DNA from: Austropuccinia psidii
Taxonomy: Eukaryota > Basidiomycota > Pucciniomycetes > Pucciniales > Sphaerophragmiaceae
Assembly: GCA_023105745.1 (NCBI GenBank)
Contig: JALGQZ010000009.1
Coordinates: 46,033,967 to 46,097,966, forward strand
DNA length: 64,000 bases
Direction: 5' to 3'
Part shown: one piece after another, positions 11,230 through 21,506 of the stretch
How positions within the stretch are numbered: position 1 is the first letter of the stretch
How the letters are laid out: the number at the start of each line of letters is the position of its first letter
Notes under the pieces: model-generated
Told to the model about the DNA's origin: nothing
The model's database searches: none
What the model saw: the letters and a program-made list of their open reading frames with translations, nothing else
Translations under genes and position numbers: made by a program

Positions 11230-14200
11230 TCATTGAGTAATTGGTCTTCTCTCATGTCTGAATCTTCTGAGAAATCTTTGGGAATCAGGTATTTTGCTTT
11301 CTACAATCCATTAATCTTCATGTTGTGGATTTTTATACCTGACTAAGTATTCTTTTTCATTTTTTCCCCTAAGTCTTCTTTCTTTCAAGACTTTTAGTAC
11401 CTTTTTCTCCTCACTTTGATCTAGTGGAAGTACTTCTAAGGGTGTTTCATTTCTCAAAGGGAATAATTCCTTATCACTTGAAGTGTAATGCTTTACTAGA
11501 CTGACAGGGAAGGTCGGATGTTTGTTTTCCAGTTCTCCTGACAGTTCTAATTGTACTGCATTTGTCCCATGAAGGGTTGTAATAATGAATGGTCCTGCAA
11601 AGGAATCTTTTAATTTCTTTGGGTCTTTGATGTTATTAAAGCTCAAGGTTGAAACTAGTATTAAGTCTCCTACTTTGAATTCTGGGGTCTTATGACTTTT
11701 ATCCCATTTCTGTTTAGCATATTCAAAGGCATCATTCATGCTTTGATTTGAATGATGTCTTACTTTATCAAGAAATAACTTGAAGCTTGAAGCAGTTGGA
11801 TGAATATTAACCAGATCTTTTTTCAAAGTATCAACTGAAAGTTTGGGGTTCCATCCTTTTTCCAACATTGCAGGAGTTTTTCCTGTTGAAGCATGGATAG
11901 AGGTCTTGTAGGCTAATTCCAATTCTGGTATAAGAGTACACCAATCATGGGTAAAGCCATCAGAATATTTAAACTCCAGGCCATAAGCACAAAATCTTCT
12001 GATCATGTCCTCAAGGATTTGAATCATTCTTTCTGCCAGCCCATCTGTTTTTGGATGGTAGGCTGTTGAGAATGATAGTCTTGTACCCAAAAGCTTATGT
12101 AAATTAGTCCATAAGGCTGATATAAATTTTGGGTCTCTGTCACTAATGATGTTTTGAAAGAGACCAGTATGGGATATTACTCTATTCCAGATCAAAATAG
12201 CTGTATCCATAGCTGTGTCATCTTTGTGACATGGTAAAAAGATTGGGTTTTTGCTATATCTGTCCACAATGACAAGACATGCATTGTAAGTTTTATCACC
12301 TGCAGGTGGTAAAGCAGTTACCCAATCCATGTGAACCACTTCCAATGGGGTACTTGGTGCTTGAATATGGATCATTAAACTAAATCTTTTACCAGTAGCT
12401 TTATTGGCTTTCTGGCATCTATCACAACTGTGACGGTACTCAATGACATCTTTTCTCCAAGATGGCCACCAGGCACATGTCTTAATTCTTTCTATAGTTC
12501 TGTCTTAAGACTGATTTCCAGAATATATGTTATCATGGCATTCTAGTATCATGGTGTGAATTAACATTCTACTACATAGGACCATGACACATGTGTGTTT
12601 AGATCTATGATATAGCATACCATCAAATAAATGGAATCTTCCATTATCATAAGATGTTTTCAAAATATCATCTAGAGAATTAGCCAAGGCTACATCTTTG
12701 CAATCTTTGTCAAGTAGAGCAGTAAGGATATGAAAATTATTGTCTTGCCTTTAGCTTTCTCTAACTTCTTCAAAGAATTCTGTTCCAACATCTGTGATGT
12801 TTATTCCTTCAATTGGAATTTGAGGTTTTGCACTCGTAGGAACATAGGCAGGGTTATCAGGTGTATTTGGTAATGTTCATCTACTTAATCCATAAGCATT
12901 CTTATGAATATTGCCAGCTTTATGTACTATGGTCATATTGCCTCTATACTCCTGTATAGCAATCTGCCATCTAAACATGTGTCTGTTTGGAGTTTTCATG
13001 TTAAGAAGTGATTTTACTACATTACAATCAGTAATTACTTCAAACACACTAACATCAAGATATTAATGAAGTTTTTTCAAAGCCCAAACAAGGCAAAGAC
13101 ACTCCATTTGACTAGCTCCATATCTTGCCTCAGTAAGCTTGATTTGTCTTGAAATAAACCAAATTGGACCGTCATAAGGCTTTTCATTGACAATTTGAAC
13201 TTGATGAAGAGCAGCTCCTAAACCTTCACCACATGCATCAATATACAGCTTGAAAGGAAGCTTCCAGTCTGGCATCAATAATAATGGTGCATTGGTCAAG
13301 GCATACTTGATTTTATCATATGCTTGAATCCTCTCCTGTGTCATTTCAAAAACAGTTTGCTGATCACAAATTCTGTATAATGATCTGGCATGGATTGCAA
13401 AATCCTTAAGGTGTTGCGTGTAATAACTGGCAAACCCCAAAAAAGACATCATTTCATTTTTGTTCTGAGGAATTTGTTTCAGTAAAACTGCAGCCACTTT
13501 GTTCTTATCAATACCAAGGCTCAGTCCTGATACTAAATTTCCTAGAGCCTTCAACTCATGAAGCCCAAAATTACATTTCTTAAGAGATATTTTCATGTTC
13601 ACTTGCAGAATTTTCTTAAGTACTAATGAAAGTCTCTCCAAATGTAACTGCCAGGCTTCTGAACAAATGATAATGTAATCAATATAAATGATTAACCATC
13701 CTTCTGACAATTCATGTGGGAAGATGGTATTCATCATTCTCTGATAATCAGAGGGTGCATTTTTAATACCAAAAGGAATTCTCAAATACTCATAAATTCC
13801 ACAATGAGAAATTATTCTCAAGAATTTCCTAGTATGAGGTGGCAAAACATCCTGATGAAAGCCTTTCAGAGCATCCATGGAAGTAATGAATCTTGCTTTG
13901 GATAATTGAGTCAAAGTCTCATGAATTCTAGGGATTGGATACCTATCTGGAATAGTATAGGTATTCAGTGCTCTAAAATCACCAACCATCCTTGACTTAT
14001 CATTATGCCAATTAATGATTACTGGAGTTGTGACTTCTACTTCCTCATTGTGTCCAACCTTTCTAAGAACTCCCAGTTTCATTAGTTCATTAATATGATT
14101 TTCTCATGCTTCTCTAGCCCTAGGGCTAGCTGGGTAAGCTGGTCTTTATAATATTTGCAGATAAGGCCTTTCCACATTAAGCATAATGTCCACTTCATGA

Positions 14201-16992
14201 CCTTTCATAGCCCCAAGTGGTTCATTATCTGAAGCAAAGGCTTCTCTGTATTGAAATGAAATTTCAATCAGCTCTTCTTTCATTTCCATTGTTAATTCAG
14301 GACTAATTTGTGCTTCAATCAATGGACTTGACACAAATTTTTCCTTATTAAAATTTTTTACTTGTTTAATGACAGTAATTTCCTTTTTTCTAGAGGAAAA
14401 GCAAAGTTCTGTCTTTTATTTTCCCCTATAGTGAAATACCTGTCTTTATGATTATTAATATCAATACCATAAATATTGAGATAATCATTCCCAAGTATAA
14501 AATGTTGTGAAGGACAATTATTCATGACAACAATTTCAACTTTCAATCTTATACTTCCTGAGGATGAGGAAATATAATTGCTGCCTCAAATATACCCAAG
14601 GGGTGCATATTTTGGCTAGCACTGCTGAATTTTATACCTTCAATTGGCATTAATTTGTCTTTCCAATTGGTATAAGCCTTTTCAAGATATTCCTTTCCAA
14701 CACAAGTGCAAAAAGCACCTGAGTCAAGGTGTATCTTGGCTTCTGTGTTGTTTATCACAATATTATTGATACAAGATGAACCAGCTGTATATCCTTTACC
14801 TCTGGAAGGTTTGGTTTTCTGCATTTTAGCATCTGGCACATGTATGAGATCCATACATTTATTACTATACTGTGGTAAATGAGTGTGTACCTCAGTGACT
14901 TCAAAAGAAACATTACTGTTTTCTATACTAAGCTCCTCTGGTACTTCTTCTTCTTCTGAAGGCTCAGAATCACTTTCATGTAAATATACATCAGTTGGTT
15001 CTTTTGTGTCTTCCACTTTTTCAACATTTATCTCATTGATTATTGTCTTTTTTGGTCAAGTGTTTACTAAATGAGATGTACTTCCACATTTGTGACATTT
15101 CAAAGGAATTCTGTCTTGTGGCTTATTTGGCTCTGAAATTGGGTTCCCATTAGTCTTATTGTCTATTGGGGATTTGGACCAATTTCTTCCAACTTTTGTT
15201 CTAGTAGTGATTTCCTCCATAGCATTGATATAATCTTCTGTAGAGCAAGGCTCAATACATCTGCTTCTTATAGCATGCTCAAGGTCACAACCACACTTTC
15301 TTAATATCCTTTTATGTACCATTGTTTCAGACATATCAGGATGAAGGGCAGTTAATCTGTCCTTCTGTTCAAGAAACCAATAAATGGGCCTGTCCCTCTC
15401 AATATTAAAAATGGCTTTTTCAAAAGAATTTTCCATTCTAAATCTCCAGGAATCATTTGCCCATTTGGAAATAATTTATTCTTTCCACCAAGGCCAACAA
15501 TGTTTACCATTGTCTTGTCTCATTTTGTAATACCATTTCTTTGCTGATCTGGTAAATAATGAGTGTAATCTGGCACTTATGTATTCATCTGGAATGTTAA
15601 AGTCTTCTTTAAACATATCAATTGTCTTCATAAATTCCATATGATCATATTATCCTTCACCATTAAAGGTTGTCCATTCCTCTAATTTTGGAATGTCTTT
15701 GAAATTGCAAGCAGTTTCCACCTCATTACTTGAAATGGTATGATGTAAATGATTAAGCACATTTCTGTCAAGAATTGGTGTGGATTGCCTTGGCAATTCA
15801 TTTTTTAGAAATATATATTATTAATACTTGATTGAATGTCCTCTTTCAATTCAAGTCTTGCTTTATCACTTTTTTCCAATTGTTCTTGGAAAAGAGCTGC
15901 ATTGTGACCAGTTGAATTTTCCAAGTTTTGAACTTGTAATTTCAATTCTCTTAACTGTCCAGTTGTAAAAGAAATTGAATTGTCATCTGGTTGATTGAGC
16001 AAAGTAAATTTAGACTCAATTATTGCACAAATTCGCGTCAAAGACTCAATATTGTCTTTATTAACATTTTCAAGGCCAATAATGGTCTTTTGTTGGTCTT
16101 TTACTTGTAATATCTCATTACCCAACTTTTGTTGGATATACTAAAATGTTGTAAGCTTTGTCATAATTTCTTTATTGCAAGATTCAAACTGAGTTACAAG
16201 CTTAACAAGATCTATTTCCTTGGGAAAGATTGGTTCAATCTTTCCTCCTCCTTGTTTTTTAATTCCATCAGAGTTCTTGCCATATTGAACACATTGTACA
16301 TGGCTGTCTTTTCTTTCTTTGGGATTCTGTAATTCTGTAGGTAAGGCTTGTTCCACTTGGGCTTTTCCTTTCCCTTTGCCTTTTGCTTGACTTTCTGATT
16401 GGTCTTTGGGGCTTGCTTGGGCTTGCTTGGCACTTGTTGAGGCGGATTTTTGCTGGTGGATGCTTGGGGAGCTTCCACTTGGCTGTTTTCGTTGCCTGGG
16501 GCCAACTTCTTCTTCTGATCCTCTGATAACATGCTTTGGGATTTCAACCAAGCTTTTATCTGTTGGACTTGTCCTTTGCAAGACATTGGTGTCCAACCCT
16601 GCAGAAGTTCTTCCGTCTTTTCTGGCCCCATGAACTTCTTCACTTGAAGACAAGAGCTCATTGTGCCTATCCAAAGACTTGGGAGAAGTTTTCACTCTTG
16701 CTGTTTGGTGGCCATAAACCAGTTCTTGTACTGAGACTGGTAAATCTCCACTGCTGCCTGTTGGAAATGATTCAGGTCTAACAGCAAGAGCAGTTATGTC
16801 AGCTTCCAGACTCTCAATAAGAGGTTCAAAGGTGCTGGCTAACCTTTGGGAACTGGTGGAAGATCTGGCATCCTCCATTTGTCCCTCTCCTCTCTGCTGA
16901 CATTCCTGTCTTTTTGATTTGTGACTGTAATGTCTGGGTCCAGATCCATTTGATTGGATGAAGTAATTACTTCCACTTCCAGTAGGAGTCAT
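11230..16992 (-). pseudogene. gag-pol: A1 gag-pol polyprotein, degenerate
   Basis: Reading leftward from ATG 16992, successive open segments give gag, a truncated CCHC knuckle (CHKCGSTSHLVNT, then a stop where the last Cys should be) and a retropepsin motif LDSGAFCTCVG. RT follows with [18 protein letters not shown] and YIDYIIICS (13675-13686), then RNase H with [15 protein letters not shown]. Integrase has its HHCC remnants, DWVTALPP and the SDRDPKF region. The tail KVLKERRLRGKNEKEYLVRYKNPQHED is followed by a stop and then WIVESKIPDSQRFLRRFRH. YIDY replaces the catalytic YIDD. A TAG at 16141-16143 ends the first gag block. Stops and shifts also occur in the PR-RT and integrase regions. Domain order PR-RT-RH-IN defines Ty3/Gypsy. 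Not functional. Confidence 0.88.
16212..16661 (-). CDS. A1 hidden ORF1 in the alternate gag frame (remnant)
   Basis: This overlaps the long gag frame in another frame and gives MSSCLQVKKFMGPEKTEELL...NYRIPKKEKTAMYNVFNMARTLMELKNKEEERL. The same segments occur in the alternate frame of family B ([20 protein letters not shown]...[33 protein letters not shown]). Upstream in the same frame, past a TGA, QQAAVEIYQSQY matches [12 protein letters not shown] of B1. The long frame over the same bases shows little similarity between families, so this frame looks like the selected one. The lysine/proline-rich middle and charged C-terminus suit a nucleic-acid-binding Gag part. Function is inferred only. 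Confidence 0.55.
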   Translation of the reverse strand: MSSCLQVKKFMGPEKTEELLQGWTPMSCKGQVQQIKAWLKSQSMLSEDQKKKLAPGNENSQVEAPQASTSKNPPQQVPSKPKQAPKTNQKVKQKAKGKEKPKWNKPYLQNYRIPKKEKTAMYNVFNMARTLMELKNKEEERLNQSFPRK

Positions 16993-17041
16993 TGCACGTC
17001 AATTTTAAGAAAAAAAAAGACCACGAATGGATTGAATTCAC

Positions 17042-17158
17042 CTGCTGGACCTTTAAAGGGTTCTTTGGTTATTAAACCCCTTGGTGCTGGGCTGGTTTGA
17101 ATTTCAATGCTAGACTCTGAGGCTTCAGAGTCTGAAGAGCTGTCTCTGATTTATGACA
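17042..17158 (-). other. A1 putative leader exon
   Basis: On the minus strand TTTTTCTCTAG is followed by a 117-bp open segment (a serine/glutamate-rich peptide) that ends CAG|GTGAATT. It matches 8757-8873 of the outer A element in position, length and flanking splice-like signals. In A1 the downstream acceptor ACTAG reads ACTGG, so this copy may no longer splice there. Confidence 0.45.
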
Positions 17159-17706
17159 CTAGAGAAAAATAAAGATATAAGTTATTTTATCAAGCAATAA
17201 AAATAACTTATAAACTCAACTTATTGAATAAAGTTGTTCTAATGTAGTTTATGGAAAATTACGTGAAAAATAAAGAAAAATGTCTAAGATGAAAGAAAAA
17301 ATATTTTTAGTAAAGATTTTTAATTTTTTGATTTTTTACTTGATTTTTTATTTTTTTTAAAGAAATAATAATTATGCAATTAACAATTTTATTAATCAAA
17401 ATTGTATTATTATTCACTTTATACTAGAATAAGTCAAAGAATATATTCCAAGTCTGTGATGTGAAAACGCCACCGGTTAGACAAAAGAAATTTATTCCAA
17501 GTCACTCAATAGTATATTGTTCCAAACAATATTCTTAAGAGAAAATAACTTTCTTAATATTATAAAGATTATTTATAAGGGATAAGTCCCAAAAAAGCCA
17601 ATATTAAGACAAATATGGCAATTCTGCGTCGAAAAATAGTAAAAATAAGGTCTAGAATATGATTTATGTCCCAAAAATTGGTTAAAATCAGGGCCAGGCC
17701 CCCAAA

Positions 17707-19182
17707 TGTAAGTTTTGTCTAGGAAACTCTTGATAATAGTAGCAAAATCAAGAGTACTATGCCTGTCCTCAGTAGAAATATATAATATAGTGAAATATTA
17801 CAACCACAAATTTAAATATAATTATTAAAAATAATTATATAAAAAAATAATTTAATTATTATTATAAAAATATAATAGTGAATAAACAAATAATTATTAT
17901 AATTAATTATAATTATTCTATCATTGGTATAGTCATGGACAGTTATAACAATAAGAAGTGTAAATCTCTTAATGAGACAATTACATGTGGAAAATATGAA
18001 TATTAGCCACTTATAAATAATATTTATATTATTTATGAAAGAATTACACACACACTGTGTAGAAATAATTCTTATAGAATAAAGATTCTATATAAAAAAA
18101 CTAATACTAGATAAAAAAGATATAGAACTTTAGAGAAAACTTATTTATAATATTGATTCAATACAAGAAGTCAAACAACAGATTTATTATATTAAATAAT
18201 AATTATAAGTTAAAAACACGCCAAAACTCGATGATTTTAAATATTAAACAACTTTTTATAATAAAAATTAAGATTGTAGAGTTTTTAAGAGGAATTTGTG
18301 GATTTTAAAAGATATTTAAGATGATAATTTTGTATAATAAAATATATTATTGGTGATTACAACAATAATCTAAATTCTATGATTTCAATTATTTAATTTT
18401 AATTAATAAAGAATAAAATAACTTAAGAATTACTTTAATAATAAGATTTTATATTTAATAAACCTTTACCTGTTTAAATTTCTAATATGATTGGATTGAT
18501 AATGTTGATGGACAAAAACAGTGATGAAAAGACTCTTTTTATGTCTTCAGAGAAGCTCTCATGATTCATAATGGATATAGAGGGCGTGCTCAGGTCAAAA
18601 CTGAAAAACCATGCTTAAAAATAAAGTTCTTAACTTAAGGTAACTTATTTTTAATTCCAATTTAAAGCTATCAGTGTTATTCTTAACTCCATGTAACTTT
18701 AATCCTCATTTAAACTAATTATTTTAAGGTTTTAATATAAATAAACTTATTTATATTGAAGTTAATCACATGAACAACTTAAATAGAGTTTCAAGCAGAA
18801 ATCTCTTAAATGCAATTTTTAATTAATTTTCAAAGACATTATAATTTTCTTTGAGCTTTAATTAAAAGAGTAAATTTCCAGGCTAAATACCCAGGAAATT
18901 TATTTATAAAAGATACTTAAAGTTAAATTTATATACAGATATTTTTAAATTGTAAGCTGTGTGAAATGTTCAAGCAAATCCATTAAGAATTGGATTTTTG
19001 ATGAATTTTTGAAGTTATTGCTATTTTTCCACGTAAAATAACAATATACACCAAACCTTAAGTTTTGATAAGGCTTTAATGCTTGTAGCTTTAACGTTTC
19101 AAGCCTATTTAAGCTTTTTAAGCTTAACTAAGCTTTGACAGTTCTTAAAACCTTGAATTCAAGCTTGCATATTGGGATTTAC
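17707..19182 (-). repeat. A1 5' LTR, part 1 (interrupted by B1)
   Basis: This begins TGTAAG (reverse complement of the LTR 3' end) directly beside the leader sequence CCCCCAAA. It runs to GGGATTTAC, where B1 is inserted. It resumes at 29281 (CCTTTGGCAGC). Comparison with the uninterrupted A1 3' LTR near 10388 (GGGATTTACCCTTTGG) shows the exact break. Confidence 0.9.
19178..19182. repeat. B1 target-site duplication TTTAC (left; right copy 29276-29280)
   Basis: TTTAC occurs once in uninterrupted family A LTRs (GGGATTTACCC) and twice here, at 19178-19182 and 29276-29280. This gives the 5-bp staggered cut typical of Ty3/Gypsy integrases. Confidence 0.95.
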
Positions 19183-20082
19183 TGTGAGCCTTAGAGGTAA
19201 TTTCATATACCCAAAAGACCACAAATATAAAAAATAACATATTAATATAAATAAAATAAATTTATTTATATTATTAAAATAAAAATAAAAAATATAAATA
19301 TAAAATTATATTAAAAATAAAAAATTAATTATAATTTAAAAATAAAATTACTTTAAATTTTGTAAATATAAAATTACATTTATACTTGAAAAATTTAAGT
19401 AAAAATGAAATTTTAACAAAATTGTGAAAAAATAAATAAATTTGGGAAAAAGTTAAATAAAATTTATTATAACTTTTTATCAAATAAATAAACATATAAA
19501 TTTTATTTCACCATTGGATTCCTCATAAAAAATCAGGTGGGGTCACCTCTGAGTGAAATTTTTGTAACTCAACTCTAAATAAGCTTAAATTAAGTTTTTA
19601 GTATTTTCAATACAAAAGTTGAAAATCCTCAAAACCTTAATTTAATTCACACCACATGTGGTGTTAACCATCAATTTTTGTGTTAAAATTGAGGTGTTGT
19701 GTTTAGTTTAGAAGTTATGAGGAATTAAAGTATTTTCAATTGAATTCAATTGAAATGTCAAAATGTGCGCGTGTATTACATAAGTGAACTTTGATTTACA
19801 TATGAGGTGTCAATTATTACTGTATTGTACTGTACAATTGAATTGAATTACATGTGTAAATTATAAGTATAATACATGATGAGGAATTAAAGGAAAAATA
19901 AATTGGAAAGATTAAATTTGGGGGGGAAAAGGAACTCCAGCTCTAAGGGGGAGCTAGACCCCCAAAATCCTTGCTGACAGGCGTGGGATGTCAAAATTCA
20001 CGCAAAGGTTCATCACTTTTGGCCTGGAATTGAGTTACAGGGTCTGTGGACTCAATTGATGATGAGGTTTTGATACCAACTG

Positions 20083-20120
20083 GGGTAGTTTTAGCTGTTG
20101 CCAAGAAGGTAAAACTACCC
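20083..20120. repeat. Perfect 11-bp inverted repeat in the B LTR
   Basis: GGGTAGTTTTA and TAAAACTACCC flank a 16-base loop. The repeat recurs in the B1 3' LTR (about 28342-28379) and, weakened, in the B2 LTRs. It lies about 280 bp upstream of the TATA box, so it could be an enhancer-like or binding site. Confidence 0.6.
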
Positions 20121-20395
20121 TTAAGATAAAACAATCATAATAAAAACAGTTTTAACTGGTTTCTACGCCTCTGACACACATTCTGACGTGTTTTGAAGGC
20201 TCTAGGCCTGGTATTGCTATAGTAATGGCTGATTTAAGGGTCTAAAATGGCTAAAAATGGCTAAAAATGGCTTAAACCAGCCCTTTTTGGTCTAAACCAG
20301 GGTTCAATGATGCCATAATTGGCTTTTCTGTTGTCAGACTGTTTTTCACGACTGACAAGAGTAAATTTTACTTTTGGAGTAAGAGAATTGATGGC

Positions 20396-20403
20396 TATAA
20401 AAG
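20396..20403 (+). promoter_or_regulatory. TATA box of the B1 5' LTR
   Basis: TATAAAAG follows GATGGC and precedes a pyrimidine-rich CTTCTTTGCCCCAC...TCTCTTC stretch. It is conserved in all four family B LTRs (20396, 28654, 42815, 60027) and is therefore the likely core promoter at the U3/R boundary. Confidence 0.65.
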
Positions 20404-20963
20404 AATGTCTTCTTTGCCCCACTTTTCTCTTCATGTTAGAATCTTTTCCTTTTATTAATTAGTTTAAAACTATTAAACCAATCAATCAAAGATTCCAACC
20501 ACCACTTTTAAATCATTTTAATCCTTTGAACCACGTGAAAAAATCATTATAATCATTGTTTGTAACTCTTATAATCATTTTTACCCCTGAACCACCCCAA
20601 AAGTGAATTAAAGCATCTTTCATCACTGTTAACTTTGTCACTTTGTTTCCAAATTCACTCTGGTCACTTTTGGGCGTGTTTTCTCTTTAATATTCTTTTT
20701 AAAGACTTTGTTCTTTAATTAATTGCTTGCAGTTCTTTGCTCAATTAATTCCAATTGAAATTGCTCTTGAAGAAATTTCTTTTGTAGCCTTAAAATATCT
20801 CTTGTAGAGTATTTTTTGGATAAATCTTTATTGTTGGTAAAACAATAAAATTTTATATTATTGTTTTATACTAATAAAGTTATAAACAATAAAATTGGCG
20901 TGTTTTCTCTTAAAAATAATATTTCATACTATTTTTAACTGAATTTTACCTTATACAAATTTT

Positions 20964-20997
20964 GAGGACAGGAAAAGTACTTGATTTTTAATCAAAG
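20964..20997. promoter_or_regulatory. Conserved GAGGACAG-hairpin block near the LTR 3' end
   Basis: TGAGGACAG is followed by CTTGAT...ATCAAAG and CATA...CCTTACA. The same arrangement ends family A LTRs (for example 37259-37324), although the rest of the LTRs is unalike. A shared U5-type RNA structure is likely; its role in reverse transcription or packaging is inferred. Confidence 0.5.
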
Positions 20998-21017
20998 TTT
21001 CATATCCACACCTTACA

Positions 21018-21040
21018 TTTGGGGGCCCAGCCGTGATATT
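21018..21040 (+). promoter_or_regulatory. B1 primer-binding site candidate
   Basis: Two bases after the LTR the sequence reads TGGGGGCCCAGCCGTGAT. A TGG start just after the LTR is expected for annealing to a tRNA ending in CCA. A1 (CTGGCCCTGAT) and the outer A element have related sequence at this place. I could not match it to a specific tRNA. Confidence 0.5.
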
Positions 21041-21243
21041 TTACCTGTGACATATTTTTTTTACTCTTTTTAAATCTTTTTTCTTATATTGAAAAATTTA
21101 AAAACATATAAAAAATACTTATAATCCAAAAAAAATCCTTAAAAAATAATTTTTTTCATATTATAAGTGAGGCTTTTATTTTTATTTCTTTTTTGAAATA
21201 ACCTTTTTTTTACTTAATTAATTGGCTTTTTCATTAATTTTAG
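21041..21243 (+). other. B1 AT-rich leader ending in a splice-acceptor-like tract
   Basis: This is a T- and A-rich leader without an ATG-initiated ORF. It ends CTTTTTCATTAATTTTAG at 21243, the same kind of pyrimidine-AG that precedes the open leader segment in B2 (43659), the outer A element (8756) and A1. The donor that would pair with it was not identified. Confidence 0.4.
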
Positions 21244-21441
21244 TGTCTGACAACGTGGTAAGACAAGAAAACATTGAAACAGCCTCAACAGTAAGCAGCA
21301 TTATCCCTGCCAGTACTGTTAATTCTTATCATAATAGTACTGTTATTGTGACTCAAAATAATCAACCTGAACCAATATCTTCTGAATTAATTAACTTAGA
21401 TATAAGTAATACACTTCAGAAAGCCAAATATTTGGCCAATA
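21244..21441 (+). other. B1 leader open segment (putative exon)
   Basis: This 198-bp segment is open throughout (VSDNVVRQENIETASTVSS...LQKAKYLANS) but has no ATG. B2 has a homologous segment of exactly 198 bp (43660-43857). It ends CCAATA|GTAAGT. If joined to 21507 it continues in frame into ORF1, not into the long Gag-Pol frame. It could be N-terminal coding supplied by an upstream start, or simply leader. Confidence 0.45.
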
Positions 21442-21506
21442 GTAAGTTTTTGACGTAAAAATACTATTTTAAGCCTTTTTTTAACCATAATTATGCCTTC
21501 AACCAG
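21442..21506 (+). other. B1 putative 65-bp intron spanning the long-frame ATG
   Basis: The donor GTAAGT, a branch-like TTTAACC about 30 bases before the end, and the acceptor CAACCAG|G have fungal intron proportions. The ATG of the long frame (21493) lies inside it, so splicing would remove that start and leave ATG 21563 of ORF1 as the next start. The outer A element shows the same plan (8874-8936, ATG at 8923). Confidence 0.4.

Larger units (their letters stand above)
19183..21017 (+). repeat. B1 5' LTR
   Basis: The LTR runs from TGTGAGCCTTAGAGG to CACACCTTACA. Notable parts are an inverted repeat at 20083-20120 (GGGTAGTTTTA/TAAAACTACCC), three tandem copies of about ten bases (CTAAAAATGG) at 20240-20272, a TATA box at 20396, and the GAGGACAG plus CTTGAT...ATCAAAG hairpin near the 3' end. 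Confidence 0.95.

Noticed and set aside
16406..16781. Plus-strand open frames over A1 gag
   Set aside because: They are mirror frames of the minus-strand gag region, with no domain and no conservation.
19201..19500. AT-rich stretch as a centromere or origin
   Set aside because: It is the U3 start of the B LTR, repeated identically at 27460-27760, and has no independent support.
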